A stretch of 64,000 bases of DNA from Antedon mediterranea. Taxonomy: Eukaryota > Echinodermata > Crinoidea > Comatulida > Antedonidae. Location: contig NC_092675.1 of NCBI RefSeq assembly GCF_964355755.1, positions 14,707,312 to 14,771,311 of the forward strand, read 5' to 3'. Positions 45,168 through 57,432 of this stretch are shown here, in pieces. The notes beneath the pieces are model-generated. The model was not told where the DNA came from, did no database searches, and saw only the letters and a program-made list of their open reading frames with translations. The translations under genes were made by a program, and so were the position numbers. Within the stretch, counting starts at the first letter, position 1; every line of letters starts with the position of its first letter.

Positions 45168-48100
45168 AAAATTATTTGTAAAATGATAATAAATGTTCTT
45201 TAAACAATGATTTAAATATATATATATTGATTTGGTACTTTGTAGTTCGTAATTCAAGTCATTCCACAATTTGGGTCCCACACATGACACAGTAAAACTA
45301 GTAGAAGTACGATTACGTTTTCTGAGTCTCATTTTGTCTTTAGATCTTGTATTATAATTATGGTAAGAACCATTTTTAATAAAGAGCGATGAAAAACGCA
45401 CGTCCTGATTAGTAGTAACATTATACATGAAAAGCCAAATTTGGTACCTATTGATATCCGCAATTTTAAGAAGTTTAAATTTATAGAAACATTCAGTCAT
45501 TGAATCATTAAACTTTGACCATGTTATAGCTCGTAATGCCCTTTTCTGGAGTTTAAATAACTCATCTAGATAACTTGGAAATGTGCTACACCATATTATG
45601 TTGCAATAATTTAATACTGGTTCAATGAGTGATTTGTATATTGTCCAGAGAGCATAGGTTGGTAAAAAATGTCTTACTTTATATATAGTATGCCTACATA
45701 TCGAGATATTTTCCTAGCTGTAACATTGATGTGGTTCTTATATGTGAGAAATTCATCAATATGTACTCCAAGGAATTTAGTCGATTTAACTCTATCTATT
45801 CTTTTATTGTTGACATAAATATTTACATTCTCTAAATTACTTGGATTTCGCTGAAAATTATGTAGGCCTAATTAGTTTTTTTAACGTTGATTGATAGTTT
45901 ATTGCACATGAACCAATCCGAAACTTTTTTTAGTTCACCATTAACTAGTTCTATGAGCATATCCAAGTTTTCGTGAGATGCAGATATGTTTGTGTCGTCA
46001 GCAAATAAAACAAAAGATAACGAGTTTGAGCAATTAAATACATCGTTTTAATGTACAAAATACATAGTAGAGGCCCCAGAATTGAACCCTGTGGTACACC
46101 GCAATTTATATCCATCAAACACGAACTTGTGTTATCAATAGACGTAAATTGTTTCTTTCCACTAATATAGTTTCTAAACCATTTAAGGGCCGTGCCTCTT
46201 ATGCCATAGTGTTCCAATTTTTTAAGAAGTATATCATGGTTGATGGTGTCAAACTCTTTTGACAAATCAATAAATATTCCGATGGTATTTTTTTTCTTAT
46301 CAAGCGCATCGGTTATTCGTTCAACCAGATCTATGGCGGCCATAAAAGTAGAACTGTTTTTTCTGAAACCATAGTGTGCATTATTAAGGATGTTAAACTT
46401 TGTGATATAATTATTTACTCTAATTTGAACAATTTTTTCAAGAATTTTTGAAGCGGTAGGCAGAATAGAGATCGGCCTATAATTGCTGACGTCACTTGTA
46501 TTGCCAGATTTAAAAATTGGAACTACTCTAGCTACATTCATACTATCAGGGACCATGCCTGTCTCAAGAGAGAAGTTAAAGATATGTACAAGAGGAGATG
46601 CCACAGCAGCAATAATATGTTTTAGAATGCGATTACTTAAGTTATCAACACCTTCTGAATTTGAATTTTTGATTTGACTAACTATTTCAATGACCTCTTC
46701 TTCATTCGTAGGATTGAAAAATATGGATTGGGATTGACTCTCTTTCATATATTGTTTAAAGTCAGAATTGTTTACATTTGGTATTTTGTTTGCTAATTCA
46801 TTTCCAATGTTGGAGAAGAAGTCATTAAAAGCGTCAGACATACCTTTTGGATCACATACCAAAGTTTTATTACTATGGTTAATTACCTCATTTGGCTTAA
46901 CACTCGATTTTTTTCTATTTAGAACTTCATTTAAAACTTTCCATGTTTGCTTTGAATCGTGTCGAGCTGCATCCAGTTTTTTGGAATAATATTGTTTTTT
47001 CCGAATTCTAATTAAATGAGTTAATTTATTTTTGTACTTTTTATATATATATTTTAATAATTGTGTTGGGGTTTTAAGGTATTTTTTATAAAGTTTATTT
47101 TTCTTTTTTATTGAAATCAAAATTCCTGTTGTGATCCATGGTTTTTTCTTTGTATTACCATTTGGCTTATTACTTTTTGTAGGTATGTTATTAGGATAGT
47201 TCACCCCAATCCTCAATAGAAATAGCAATAAGCAAGTTATTTAATGTTGTATAATTATTTTTTGTTTTGTAATTGGAGCTTGTGTGTTAGTATTTAATGA
47301 CAAGTGTGTTGTCATGAAAATGGGTAGATGATCGGTAATGTCAGTGACTATTATTCCACCAAGCGAAATGTTATCATCATTTGTAATAATATTATCTAAA
47401 ATTGTAGCAGAAGACGATGTTATTCTGGTGGGTAAGTTGATTAATGGATTAAAAGATGTTGAGTAAATAATGTTTGTGAATTCCTGTGTTGTTTTTTGAA
47501 TGTCATATTTTAATAAGTCTTGATTAAAATCTCCTAAGATATAGCAGTTTTTGTTTTCGCGATTAAGTTTATGTAAGATTTCTTCCAGATCAGAGTTAAA
47601 TGAGTTGACGTTTGAATTTGGTGGTCGATACAACATACCTACAATAGTATTTTTGCCGTTTGTGTTTATTATTTCTAGAAAAAGTGAATCAATGGAGTTA
47701 TCATTAAATACAAAATCATCACGTGTTACGGTGTTGATTTGTTCTTTTAAATATAGACAAACTCCACCACCGACTCTACCTTCTCTATTACAAGTGTACA
47801 TATTGTATCCATTGATATTTAATAAGTCAATTGGCGTGTTCTTATTTATCCAGGTTTCCGAGATACCAAGTACATCAAACGCACGACCTATGATATCTAA
47901 CATAATGCTAATTTCGTCAAAGTGTTTTGGAAGACGTGCATTCATGTGTAACGTTGTAAAGATACCATTGTTATCAATTTGCGCCTGTAGCTCATTTAGT
48001 TGTGTTGGAGTGAAATATTTGCATAAACCAGCCTCGTCACTTTCAAAGCAATCTATGGAATGTGTAGGACTCGATTTATTTTCATATTGAGTCGTGCTCA

Positions 48101-48170
48101 TAAAGTAGTATTGGAAAAAAGAACAAAATACAATCAATTCACCAAAGCTGTTAAGCAAAATGGCGTTCAA
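45168..48170 (-). pseudogene. LINE B ORF2: endonuclease-reverse transcriptase, broken
   Basis: 48170-47241 holds the endonuclease (TLHMNARLPKHF, GISETWINKN, GGGVCLYLKE, GMLYRPPNSN, YILGDFNQDL, TDITDHLPIF). After a stop and frame changes at ~47228-47245, 47200-46060 holds the RT (WITTGILISIKKKNKLYK, NYRPISILPTASKILEK, HYGFRKNSST, IFIDLSKEFDTINHDIL, GVPQGSILGPLL). A frameshift at ~46050 puts the catalytic motif, read as FADD, in another frame. The C-terminus (YNTRSKDKMRLRKRN, SCVGPKLWNDL) is at 45500-45168. An in-frame stop follows the INVKKTN segment near 45880. Unlike LINE A it keeps the GFR finger region. Confidence 0.85.
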
Positions 48171-48368
48171 CTAAATGACTAAAAACCGGCAGGTTAGCAA
48201 TACAATAATTTAAAAAAAAACACAATTTACAATAAAAAGAATCACAATAAAGCACACACACCAAACAGTTAATGCAGTCTATAATGTATACAATAGTAAA
48301 AATTCTGGTTTCAGGGCAAAAACAAGAAATCTCACAATTTCACATTTAATGTAATACCACACGGTAAA

Positions 48369-48985
48369 TTAGGTGGAATGCAGTTTGTTGAGATCGGAAA
48401 ATTTTGTTACGACAATCTTCTTATTATTCTTAGTTAGTACATGTATGCGTCCATCTTGGGTCCAGACTGCGGTCAAGGCGGAATTATACTGGGTTTTGAT
48501 GGTTCTTAACAATTTCATCTTTTTCATTGTTAGGTTCTCGTGTATAAAGGTATCGGTACCTTTCAGTTTTCTTTTTGCTTTATAAACTTCATTTCTTTTA
48601 TTGTATTGAGCAAACTTCACAATAACTCCCCGGGGCTTGCCGTTACTTGGTTTCTTGGGGCCTAGTCTGTGACTCCTATCAATGTCATTATGATTCACCG
48701 TAAGGTTCTTCTTAGAACTAAATAATTGTGTAACAATATTATCGGTATTCTCACCTACTTTCTCCTCCAGTCCGTGTATCACCAAACAGTTCCTCCTGGA
48801 ATATTGTTCACTTTCATCCAGTGATTTCCTAATGTCCTCGATTTCCTGTTCCATTTTCTTCATGCGATCATTCGACTCGTCAAGTTCAAATCTAAGAGCA
48901 TCCATAGTGGCTTTACTAACAATTTACATAATATGCTCAGCCAGTTGGTCCTTTATCATCGATGTATTTTGTTTCGCATTTCACT
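48369..48985 (-). pseudogene. LINE B ORF1, N-terminally truncated
   Basis: 178 codons are open from 48905: coiled coil (MKKMEQEIEDIRKSLDESEQ), RRM-like part (RRNCLVIHGLEE, RSHRLGPKKPSNGKPRG, VYKAKRKLKG) and C-terminal part (VWTQDGRIHVL). It aligns residue for residue with the LINE A ORF1. The homology continues upstream to ~48985 (SMIKDQLAEHI) past one in-frame stop. The basic N-terminus is missing. The Met at 48905 is therefore internal and not the native start. Confidence 0.75.
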
Positions 48986-49529
48986 ACATCTTAAATATCC
49001 CTCCTATATCAAATACATGTTCAGGTCAATACAACCAATCAAATCATCCTGTTTTATCAGCAACCAATTAGCACAAAGCATCATTCATTTATATGCAAGC
49101 ATTTTCTTTACATAGACCAATCAAAGTTAAAGGAAGTGTAGACAAAGAGAGATAAACAATTATCAATACTTATAGTTGTTGTCTAAAGAAACAAATATGC
49201 AAATGAATATGTGAACTGTGTGAAGATGAAATCCATCTTGAACTACAATACAACCATGGAGAAATACAACAAATACAATGACTTCACAACATCCCCCTTT
49301 CCCATTTTAGACTACTGTATTAGTCTACATCAGCATAACATAAAACATATGAAACCAAAATAATCATATTAACATACAATAAAAGAAACCAATACTCCTT
49401 ATCTACAAAACACATAATCATAATAATATTGGGTCATGAATATAAAATAGTTCCAGTATTTGATTACAGATGCATAATACCTTTTACGTACCAAACTTGT
49501 GTATCTTAACTAATTTACGCTCTACTTAA
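48986..49529. other. Gene-free stretch
   Basis: AT-rich, non-repetitive sequence between LINE B and the Ty3 fragment. I see no coding, RNA or transposon signature. Short open frames at its left edge are antisense to LINE B or chance. Confidence 0.5.
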
Positions 49530-49840
49530 CCCATCAGCATTAGTGTTTACAATCCCTTTCTTGTATAAATGGTTGAAGTGCCAATGGCCATCTCATAAGT
49601 CTATTTTTGACCTCTTAGTTTTATCTAACCAACTCAAAGATTTATGATCAGTAAATACAACAAATTTTTTACCATATAGATAATATCTTTATTTACCAAT
49701 AGCCCATACAATAGCGAGACACTCTTTTTCTGCTACTGAATACCGTTCTTCTCTTGCCAATAATTTACGGCTTAAACAACCCACTGCATGTTCTTCATCC
49801 ATATCATTTAAAGATGTATTGTCCCCCTGAAAAAGATTTT
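49530..49840 (-). pseudogene. Ty3-type RNase H fragment
   Basis: Minus strand: EEHAVGCLSRKLLAREERYS then VAEKECLAIVWAI, followed after a frame change by YGKKFVVFTDHKSLSWLD and a degenerate tail with NADGLSR. These are the RNase H (tether) motifs of a Ty3-type pol, from a different family than the relic at 39-43 kb. Only this segment of the element remains. Confidence 0.75.
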
Positions 49841-49957
49841 TTTGAAAAAAAATTATTGAATAGACCATTTTAAATGTCACATGAAAGTTATTCACTTTGA
49901 CCTCAAATTGGATGAAAAAAAATAATTTTTTACCTGAGAAAATCGTAAAAAATTATC

Positions 49958-49999
49958 AACCGGAAGTCGGTTGGCTGGCAGCCAACTGGCTTCCGGTTT
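49958..49999. repeat. Strong GC-rich hairpin
   Basis: AACCGGAAG...GGTTGGCTG faces CAGCCAAC...CTTCCGGTT with two mismatches in a ~20-bp stem and almost no loop, in otherwise AT-rich DNA. The surrounding 50000-50265 contains no recognisable gene. Confidence 0.65.
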
Positions 50000-50620
50000 A
50001 ATTTGACCCTTGACCTTAATTAGCTTATGAATTATGCATATTGTATGATTCTGTGCGTGTATGTGACCTCTAGGTCATCATAACAAAAATACGACGTGAT
50101 ATGGCGAGACGACGATGTGAGAAAGTTCTGTAGTTATATACAACAAAAAAGCAACTCCTATCTTGAAGAAAAGACTATGGCTAGGCCCTAGCAGATTGAT
50201 AAGTAAGAACTGTAGTTTCTATGGTGCAGCTTTGTTAGTTTAGTAGGCCTATAGGAAGCCTAGCTAGCCCAGTAAAGCTTTTTTTTTCTCTTTTGTGGCG
50301 CAAACACCACTTTTATTCACATTCATATTATCTCATATTACATAAAATCGTATTATTTAACTTGTAACATTTTTACATATATGAATTCTGTATTACTCCT
50401 TTTTTCATTAATTTTCTTATATTTTGTTATACACTTGACAGGATCATCATTATCATCTATCCCGTTTTAAAATAGTTCACACATTTTCATTTGTTTTCAT
50501 TTTACAACCCAGATTATACAATATATTTATATACATGATAAAAAAAAACAATAATAGCTCAGTACCACCAGTAACCCGTATCACTGTAATTCTTTTCGGT
50601 TAATCGTATCAAATTAGAAA

Positions 50621-51427
50621 TTATATTATCATAATCTTATTTCTTAAAGCTACCCATTTTTCTATACTTGTTTCTTTATTTTTATATGTTTCACATTCAA
50701 TGTTATATAACATATTGCTTTTAAATGAATTCCATAAAGATTTACCCACTGGCTTATTTAGTGCAGATAACATTTTTATTCTATAAATAGTAAATGCTGC
50801 AAAAGTGTAAATATAATCTATTAGCTTATCTCCCGTTCCTAGTTTCAATTGTTTAAATGATATATTATTGTGATTTAAACTTACAAAGATACTAAGCATT
50901 TTCCTCCAATATTTCTGAATAAATCTACAACTAAAAAACAAATGATTTTCATTTTCAATTTCTCCACATTTGTCACACGTTTGTGTTTCCTTAACTTTCC
51001 ACTGATACAGCCGTTTGTTGGTAGGCAGTATTCTATGTAACATCTTATAATTGAATTGTGCTAGTTTCTTATCTTTCATTTTACATACTTTCCGTAACCA
51101 AGAAGTTTTCCAATCAATGTTGTTATCATTGAAGTACTCTTCCCATTTTAGTTGTGACATTGGAATAATGAAATATTCTTTCACAAACCATGAGTATATT
51201 AGTTTGGTAGTATTAATCTCATACTTGGTCCCAACTAATTCATCATTATCATCACAATTGAAAATATCTACCTCCTTAATAATACGTTTCCATTGAATTG
51301 GTATTGCCTTAATAATGCACAAATACTCATTTAACCAGTTTGTTTTACATTGTAGTTTCACCAGTATTTCGTTTGATGTTAAAAAAGTGTTCTTATTAAC
51401 AATGTCTTTATGGAAGTCTGCCGGGTA
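50621..51427 (-). pseudogene. Tx1/L1-like ORF2 C-terminal part
   Basis: From DIVNKNTFLTSNEILVKL to the stop: the C-terminal domain with WKTSWLRKVCKMKDKKL, FNYKMLHRILPTNKRLYQW and the zinc-binding CDKCGEIENENHLFFSC (zf-RVT-like). This region of ORF2 is thought to aid RNA binding. About 290 codons are open, but the first ~25 residues of the open frame are read from the inserted block and are not native. Confidence 0.8.
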
Positions 51428-52088
51428 CCCCCTGCTGCGTCTATACCGGGGGACACGAAAGGTGCTAACAAATCGGCACCAATTAGATGAGAGAGATACC
51501 ACCTAATTTCACCACCATGGGATGCCCATTTGCATCCTATATACCAATATCATATCACTAAACATTTTGTCCTCTGCAATAGGCCCACTAGACGACCCCC
51601 CCCCCCCCCCCCCCCACGAGGGAGGGCCTACAAATGGTGATAGCATAGCTGAGTGAGGTACCACTCAAAATTAATGCCAAATGAACAAGTTGTGTTCATA
51701 CAATACTAAATGAGTAACGACAGACTAAAAGTTCGACTAGAGACCCCCCTTCCCACAAATGGCCTAGATTAGATATTGTAGATACCACCAGCAGCCAATG
51801 TTATATGATTTAGCACATTGTAAAAAATACCAAATGACCTATTACAGACTATCTGTACACTGCCTTGGCCCTGGCAGACCCCTCTAAATTTTGACTATAG
51901 ACCCTCTTCCTCCAACTAGTCTAGCTTAGATATTGTAGATACCACCAGCAACCAATGTTATATGATTTAGCACATTGTAAGGAATACCAACCTATTACAA
52001 ACTATCTGTACCCTGCCTTGGCCCTGGCAGACCCTCTAAAGTTTGACCATAAGTATACCGTGCGTAACCTTAGATATTGTAGATACCA
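51428..52088. repeat. Inserted block, left part: poly-C tract and tandem repeat
   Basis: 51596-51615 is a run of 20 C. Further right, a unit starting AGATATTGTAGATACCACC recurs at 51771, 51928 and 52062 (spacing ~157 and ~134 bp) together with CCTTGGCCCTGGCAGACC. No coding sequence is seen. Confidence 0.7.
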
Positions 52089-52717
52089 CCAGCAATCAAT
52101 GCCAACATTAAAAGTCTTTCGGAGATTATGGCCTTGTGAGAAACACTCATCCACTAAGTATAAAAATTTGGGTCCGATATTGGTCTTTACGTTCTTGCTG
52201 TACGGAGGATTGAACCAAATGATGTTTCTGTTTCGGGTTTTCTTTTTGGTTGCTTGTTCAGGTGTAGCTCATGTTCATATCCATTATGTGCTTCTTGGTA
52301 CTGAGGTATTGCTGCATTAAACGAATTTTCATCGGATGAGATGTTTGAGAGTCGTTTATTTATTGCTAGTGGTATATTGCGGTGGCCGATGATTACTTTC
52401 ACGATGTACATATAATGGCGTATTGTTTGGTTTGGTGTATATGGGTGGAAGGTACCTGTCCTCAGATCGAGTGTTATGTCAAGAATACCATCCACGTGTA
52501 AAATACAATTATCCCCTTTTCTTTCCCTAAATTTTCCATTATTTAATGAAGAATAGAATTTGATTAGAATGTATTTTTGTAGCCGTCTATCAGTACTGTT
52601 TCCAAAATAAATTAAGATTATGAAGATGTTGACATTAATTTTGTTATTGTCTCTTCCAATTGGACAATAAACACATTCTATTAGATAAAAGTTGTTTGCA
52701 GACCTAAAAGTAGCCAC
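52089..52717 (-). pseudogene. Penelope-like retroelement fragment (RT end and linker)
   Basis: Minus strand. 52560-52330 gives LDITLDLRTGTFHPYT, PNQTIR and AINKRLSNISSDENSFN. After a frameshift near 52230 the sequence continues as NIIWFNPPYSKNVKTNIG, PKFLYLVDECFSQGHNL and RKTFNV. These motifs link the RT thumb to the endonuclease in RT proteins I associate with Penelope-like elements; a GIY-YIG domain would follow but is replaced by tandem repeat at 52088. The catalytic RT core is missing. The class call comes from motif memory, not a search. Confidence 0.5.
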
Positions 52718-52733
52718 CTTTAATTATGAATAA

Positions 52734-54076
52734 CTAGATGGTACGCTCGCTTCGCTCGCGTACCATCTAGGTCGTGGCCACAGATGGTTCTCGAATACAC
52801 AGTCATTTCAGCGTAACAAAACTGGCGATTTCAAATGTACAGTACGTACCGCAGGACTATAATACATTGTCTTTTACAGAAACGAATAAACCATCGTGTC
52901 TATTTAATAGACACGATGGTTTATGTAGTCAGCTAAAATTAGCACCCTGGGAATTCAATTACTTCCGAAGGAGTAACTTATCACAAATGAGTCAACAATT
53001 TTGATTTGGACCCAATTTGTGTTTTGTATGTAACATTAGGGTTGAGGGATGGGAAAGCGGATAGGTACAAAGAGGAACAATTTTTAAATATAATCTTTAT
53101 CCACTCTGTAACGAAATATTTTGTTCATGTTTTATAGGCCTATAAATAATATACCTCTAAATATAGTAAAACATTGGCGATTTAATACTTTGTTTAAAAC
53201 TGTCACTGTCATAGTCGATTAAAATATTAAAGTACATGTCACGATACACCACTACGACGTTTATATTATTGGTAATTATTAATTAATACAAACGTTGAGA
53301 AGGAACTGTCAGTATAAAGTTTATTTGTATATAATAATGTGTTTATATATCTAACAGTAGAGCCTATCCACAATCTCAGTAATACAGTTTATTTGTATAT
53401 ATTTTTATATTACATCTAACAGTACGAATATTCACAGTAAGAATTGTTCGATTCAAATGAGGACCGAAAATAGTTAATAGGTATTTACAGTATTGTCAAA
53501 GTATTGCAAGTTTATTCTCAAAGGGCCCATATATTTACCTACCGTATGTGTTAAACCAAGGACTCATAAATTTACCTACTTGTGTTAAACCAAACTTTGG
53601 CAGACTGAGAGATTGGGATGTTCCATTCATCGCAAATCAATACATTTGTATAATCGTATATTAAATCTATCAAAATAGTATTTTTTAAAGAAAATCGGCC
53701 TGTCTTCAACATTATGATGCTGTACTCTAGCTGTTCAACCAGTTTTCAGCTATTAAAAACAATTATCGTAGGAGGAGATAGGAAAATGCGAAGCCTCCTC
53801 GCATTTTTGTGGCGGGTATTTTTCAAGACGGACATCCATTAGACAGTGTATACCACGATCTGAAAACACCCCTATTTGTGGCAAATCCTTGAACCTAAAT
53901 TTACATTAATCGTCAATAACTAATTATCGAACTCAATTTAATTAGTAAACAGGGTTACATCAGGTGGTTAAAATCAGTACCGAAAGTACGAACCGACTTT
54001 ATATACCATCGAGTAAACATTCTAGAAATAACGCGCGATTTACCGAATTTTGCCCTTACGTAAATTTATATATAGA
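52734..54076 (-). mobile_element. Non-autonomous Helitron, copy 6
   Basis: Minus strand from TCTATATATAAATTTACG (54076) to the hairpin and CCATCTAG (52734). Neighbours are A on the 5' side and T on the 3' side, so insertion was between A and T. It is closest to copy 1 over its body but keeps the terminal hairpin. It contains an extra ~20-bp palindrome near 52890-52920 (ATCGTGTCTATT...AATAGACACGAT). No open frame of note. Confidence 0.8.
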
Positions 54077-55565
54077 TTATGTAATGAAACGTGTTATCAG
54101 ACACTTTTTTTTATTATTTATCAGATACTTTTTTCTAATTTGAGAATTGTTAAGAATTCTCGCATTATATGTAAACTATATTTAAATAGGGGTCAAAGGT
54201 AAAAAATGACATTTATTGTCAGTTTTTGAGGATAAATCATCATTAGAGTGGATAGCATGTATATTCAAAAGTTTTTTATAAAGTCTGTAATTTTCCCTTT
54301 TTCTCAGCATGTTGTTATTTTATTTACATCTTTTAAATTTATTTTTACTTTAAAACAGAAAAAATTCTTACTGTATGAGAATTCTGTGGAAGGTGTTAAA
54401 TGTGACAATTGATAGTAACATTTATGATCATTGTTTTAAATAAATATTCATTAGAGTGGATAGAAATATGTATGTTTTGAACAATCTTAGACAAAAAAAA
54501 ATTGTTACCGAGATATGGCCCTTAAGTGAAAATAAGGTCAAAAGTTGTATTTCATTAAATGTTATATAAATATGGATATTCCGAACAATTTATGACAAAA
54601 ATAAAGTCTTTATGACCAGGGGTTACCGAGATATGACCCTCGGGTGGAAATAATGTCAAAAGTGATATTTTCCATCAAATTTAAAAAATATGTTTCATTA
54701 AATCTTATATAAATATGGATATTCTGAACAATTTATGACAAAAATAAAGTCTTTATGACCAGGGGTTACCGAGATATGACCCTCGGGTGGAAATAATGTA
54801 AAAGGTCAAAAGTGATATTTTCCATCAAATTTCAAAAATATGTTTCATTAAAGCTAATATAAATATAGATATTCTGAACAATTTAAAACAAAAATAAAAT
54901 CATTATGACCATTGGTTAACGAGATATGACCCTTATGTAAAAACGAGGTCAAAGGTCAAAAGTCGTATTTCCGGTAATTTTGTATGAAAATGTTTTATTA
55001 TAGTACATAGGAAAGTGCATATTCTGAACAATATAAGACCAAAATCAAACCTCTATGATCACTCGTTGTCAAGATATAGGTCGAATACAAAAATAACCTA
55101 AATTATTGCGAAAATCGTTATGCAATAATGTCAAAGGTCAAAAATGATATTTCCCGTCAAATTTCAAAAATATGTTCCATTAAAGCGAATATAAAAATGG
55201 ATATTCTGAACAATTTAAGACAAAAATAAAATCTTTATGACCAGGGGTTACCAAGATATGACCCTTATGTAAAAACAAGGTCAAAGGTCAAAAGTGGCAT
55301 TTACGGCCATTTTGAACAAAAACTTTTCATTATAGTACATAGAAATGTGCATATTCTGAACAATTTAAGACCAAAATCAGACCTCTATGATCAGTCTTTG
55401 TCAAGTACCGTCTATATTTATGATTTTGATAAATCCAAGATGGCCACCAAAATGGCCCCCAAAAAACCCCATGGGACAATATTTCGTCTTGGGAACATCA
55501 AAAAATGTTAATTACATATATTCAGGATTACAAAAATGTACATTAAAAAAATACATCATGGGGGT
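54077..55565. repeat. 150-180-bp dispersed repeat array with GGTCAAAGGTC words
   Basis: Tandem degenerate units with ATATTCTGAACAATTTA, GACCAGGGGTTACCGAGATA, GGTCAAAGGTCAAAAGT and TTTCATTA..GC.AATATAAA. TATTCTGAACA recurs near 54718, 54868, 55018, 55198 and 55348. The same unit occurs in the Harbinger-like terminal repeats (20.0-20.3 and 22.4-22.7 kb) and at 57.8-58.3 kb. The right end reads ATGGGGGTGCACGGTAACC and abuts the LINE sequence. Confidence 0.75.
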
Positions 55566-55589
55566 GCACGGTAACCCCTCCTTCCTACC

Positions 55590-57432
55590 CTACTATTAAT
55601 ACTGATAATGCCACTGTCAATCCAATGCTTGTAGAAAAGCGATTTTTTTTTTAGTTTAACGTAGTGGTTTCCCCACAGTTGCTCATTCATTATATCGTTA
55701 TAAGTTTCAGGCTTTTTTTTAGAGATTCTGTTATAATTTATGTAGGCTTTTATCATATTTTTGTAAAACAGTGGAATTTTATCAGAATTAACATCAATAA
55801 TGTTATAACATGACATATTAAGTAAAACATTAACATCACATATTTTTTTAATATAATACATTGGAATATTTTTCCATTTAGCACCATCATCATTCATAAT
55901 TCTTTTTAACCAGCCACACATGAGTGCGTTAACATGAAGAGTAAAATCAGGCATTTTAATGCCTCCCATCTCAACATCACCAATTAGAGTTTTTCTTTTT
56001 ATCTTTTCCCTTTTATTGTTCCAAATAAAATTATATATTAGAATTGTAACTTGTGTATATACATATTTTGGAACATCAGTGATATTTGCAGCATATGTTA
56101 ATTTAGATAGTGCAAGACTTTTCAGGATTATTATTCTACCAAAAATTAAGAGATTTCTAGCATTCCATTGTTTTAAAGTCTTTTCTAGCTCTATTAATTT
56201 AACATCCCAGTTTTTTCTGGTACATTCTTCTGTATTATACCCTACATATATGCCTAAAATTTTGATCGGGTGTTTTACCCAATTTAATTCTAAAGGTCTA
56301 TCTATTCTGTTCTTCCATTTACCAATCCAAAAAGCATTGGTTTTTTTTTTTATTTAGTGTCATTCCAGATACTTCACAAAAACGTTCAATTACACTGACT
56401 GCTGACTTAATACTTGTCATTACCAACATACAAAACAGTATCATCGGCTAATTGGCTTATTCTAGCTTCTATGTTATTTTCATTATTTGGAAGTTTAATA
56501 CCCTTATAGTCATCTTTGTTTCTTATTCTAGATGCCATTACTTCAACCACTAAAATGAATAACAGAGCAGATAGAGGACAACCTTGTCTAATACCTCTTT
56601 CCATTTTAAAATTGTTTGAAACCCAACCATTGTTAACTGTGACACATTCAACGTTATTGTATAATACTTTTACCCAGTTACAAAAGAACATTCCAAAGTT
56701 AAACTTTTCTAGAACATTGAACATAAAATCTCTACTAATAGAGTCAAAAGCCTTCTTAAAATCTACGGTAATTATTGCCTCTTCGATATCATTACACTCT
56801 GTAAAATAAAGCAGGTCTTCTATTAACCGAATGTTTTCACCAGCGAAACGGCCTTTTATATAACCTTTTTGGTCTGAACTTACTATTGATTTAATAACCA
56901 TTTTAAGTCTGTTACTTAATACATGTGCAAGAATTTTGTAATCGGTGTTTAAGAGGGTAATGGGACGCCAATTATTCAAATTTTCTCTTTCTCCATCCTT
57001 GAACAAAAGGGTGATTACACCTCGTTTTTGCGAAAAGGATAATTCTTGAGAATTATAACTTTCATTTAACGCATCGCAAATTAAATGTTTAATATTATTC
57101 CAAAAGAACACATAAAATTCAAGACTTAGACCATCCGATCCAGGTGTTTTATTTTTTTCCATCATTGAAATGGCCTTTTTACATTCATCAATAGTGACGT
57201 AACCTTCACAATTTTCTTTTTCTATTTCTGAAAGCTTGTTTATAATAGAATTACAAAGGTATTTATTAATTTTTCCAGGGTTTATAACATTTTTTGCGTA
57301 TAAACCTTCGAAATGTGGTATTTGTTCCTTTAAAATATCAATTGGGCTCGTTGCTAAGCTCCCATCTTTAGTAATTAAACTTGTTATGTGTTTCTTTTCA
57401 CTTTTGGATCTTTCTAACCCAAGAAAGTATTT
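55590..57432 (-). pseudogene. Tx1/L1-like ORF2 reverse transcriptase part
   Basis: Starts mid-ORF2 at the 5' truncation. Motifs in order: VTIDECKKAISMMEKNKTPG, SDGLSLEFY, LLFKDGERENLNNWRPITLL, SDQKGYIKGRF, AIITVDFKKAFDSISRDF, MERGIRQGCPLSALLF, then the catalytic QLADDTVLYV. Frameshifts near 56420 and in an A-run near 56345 precede the connection domain (EMGGIKMPDFTLHVNAL, MNEQLWGNHYVKLK). RT clade is Tx1/L1, not CR1. It reads into the foreign block at ~55590. Confidence 0.85.

Larger units (their letters stand above)
44961..48985 (-). mobile_element. LINE B, CR1/Jockey-like, 5'-truncated
   Basis: Second LINE of the LINE A group: partial ORF1, ORF2, 3' UTR with ATTCTTTATTCATCC (plus strand) and a 3' tail of ATTTGA-type repeats (plus strand AATTCAAATTCAAATTC at 44961). 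ORF1 and ORF2 are homologous to LINE A but clearly diverged, so the two are different families or old members of one. No target duplication could be fixed. Confidence 0.8.
50280..57432 (-). mobile_element. Tx1/L1-like LINE with 15-bp target duplication, 5'-truncated and interrupted
   Basis: TAGCCCAGTAAAGCT occurs at 50265-50279 and 57433-57447, exactly flanking a minus-strand LINE whose 3' poly(A) (plus-strand T-run) starts at about 50279. This is a typical L1-style target duplication. The element begins within ORF2, so it is 5'-truncated. Between 51428 and ~55590 it contains a block of unrelated sequence. At either side of that block the ORF2 sequence joins sensibly (...GIISIN then DIVNKNTF...), so the block arrived later. 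Confidence 0.75.

Noticed and set aside
46483-48090. Plus-strand frames opposite LINE B
   Set aside because: Antisense shadows of a clearly coding minus-strand RT and endonuclease.
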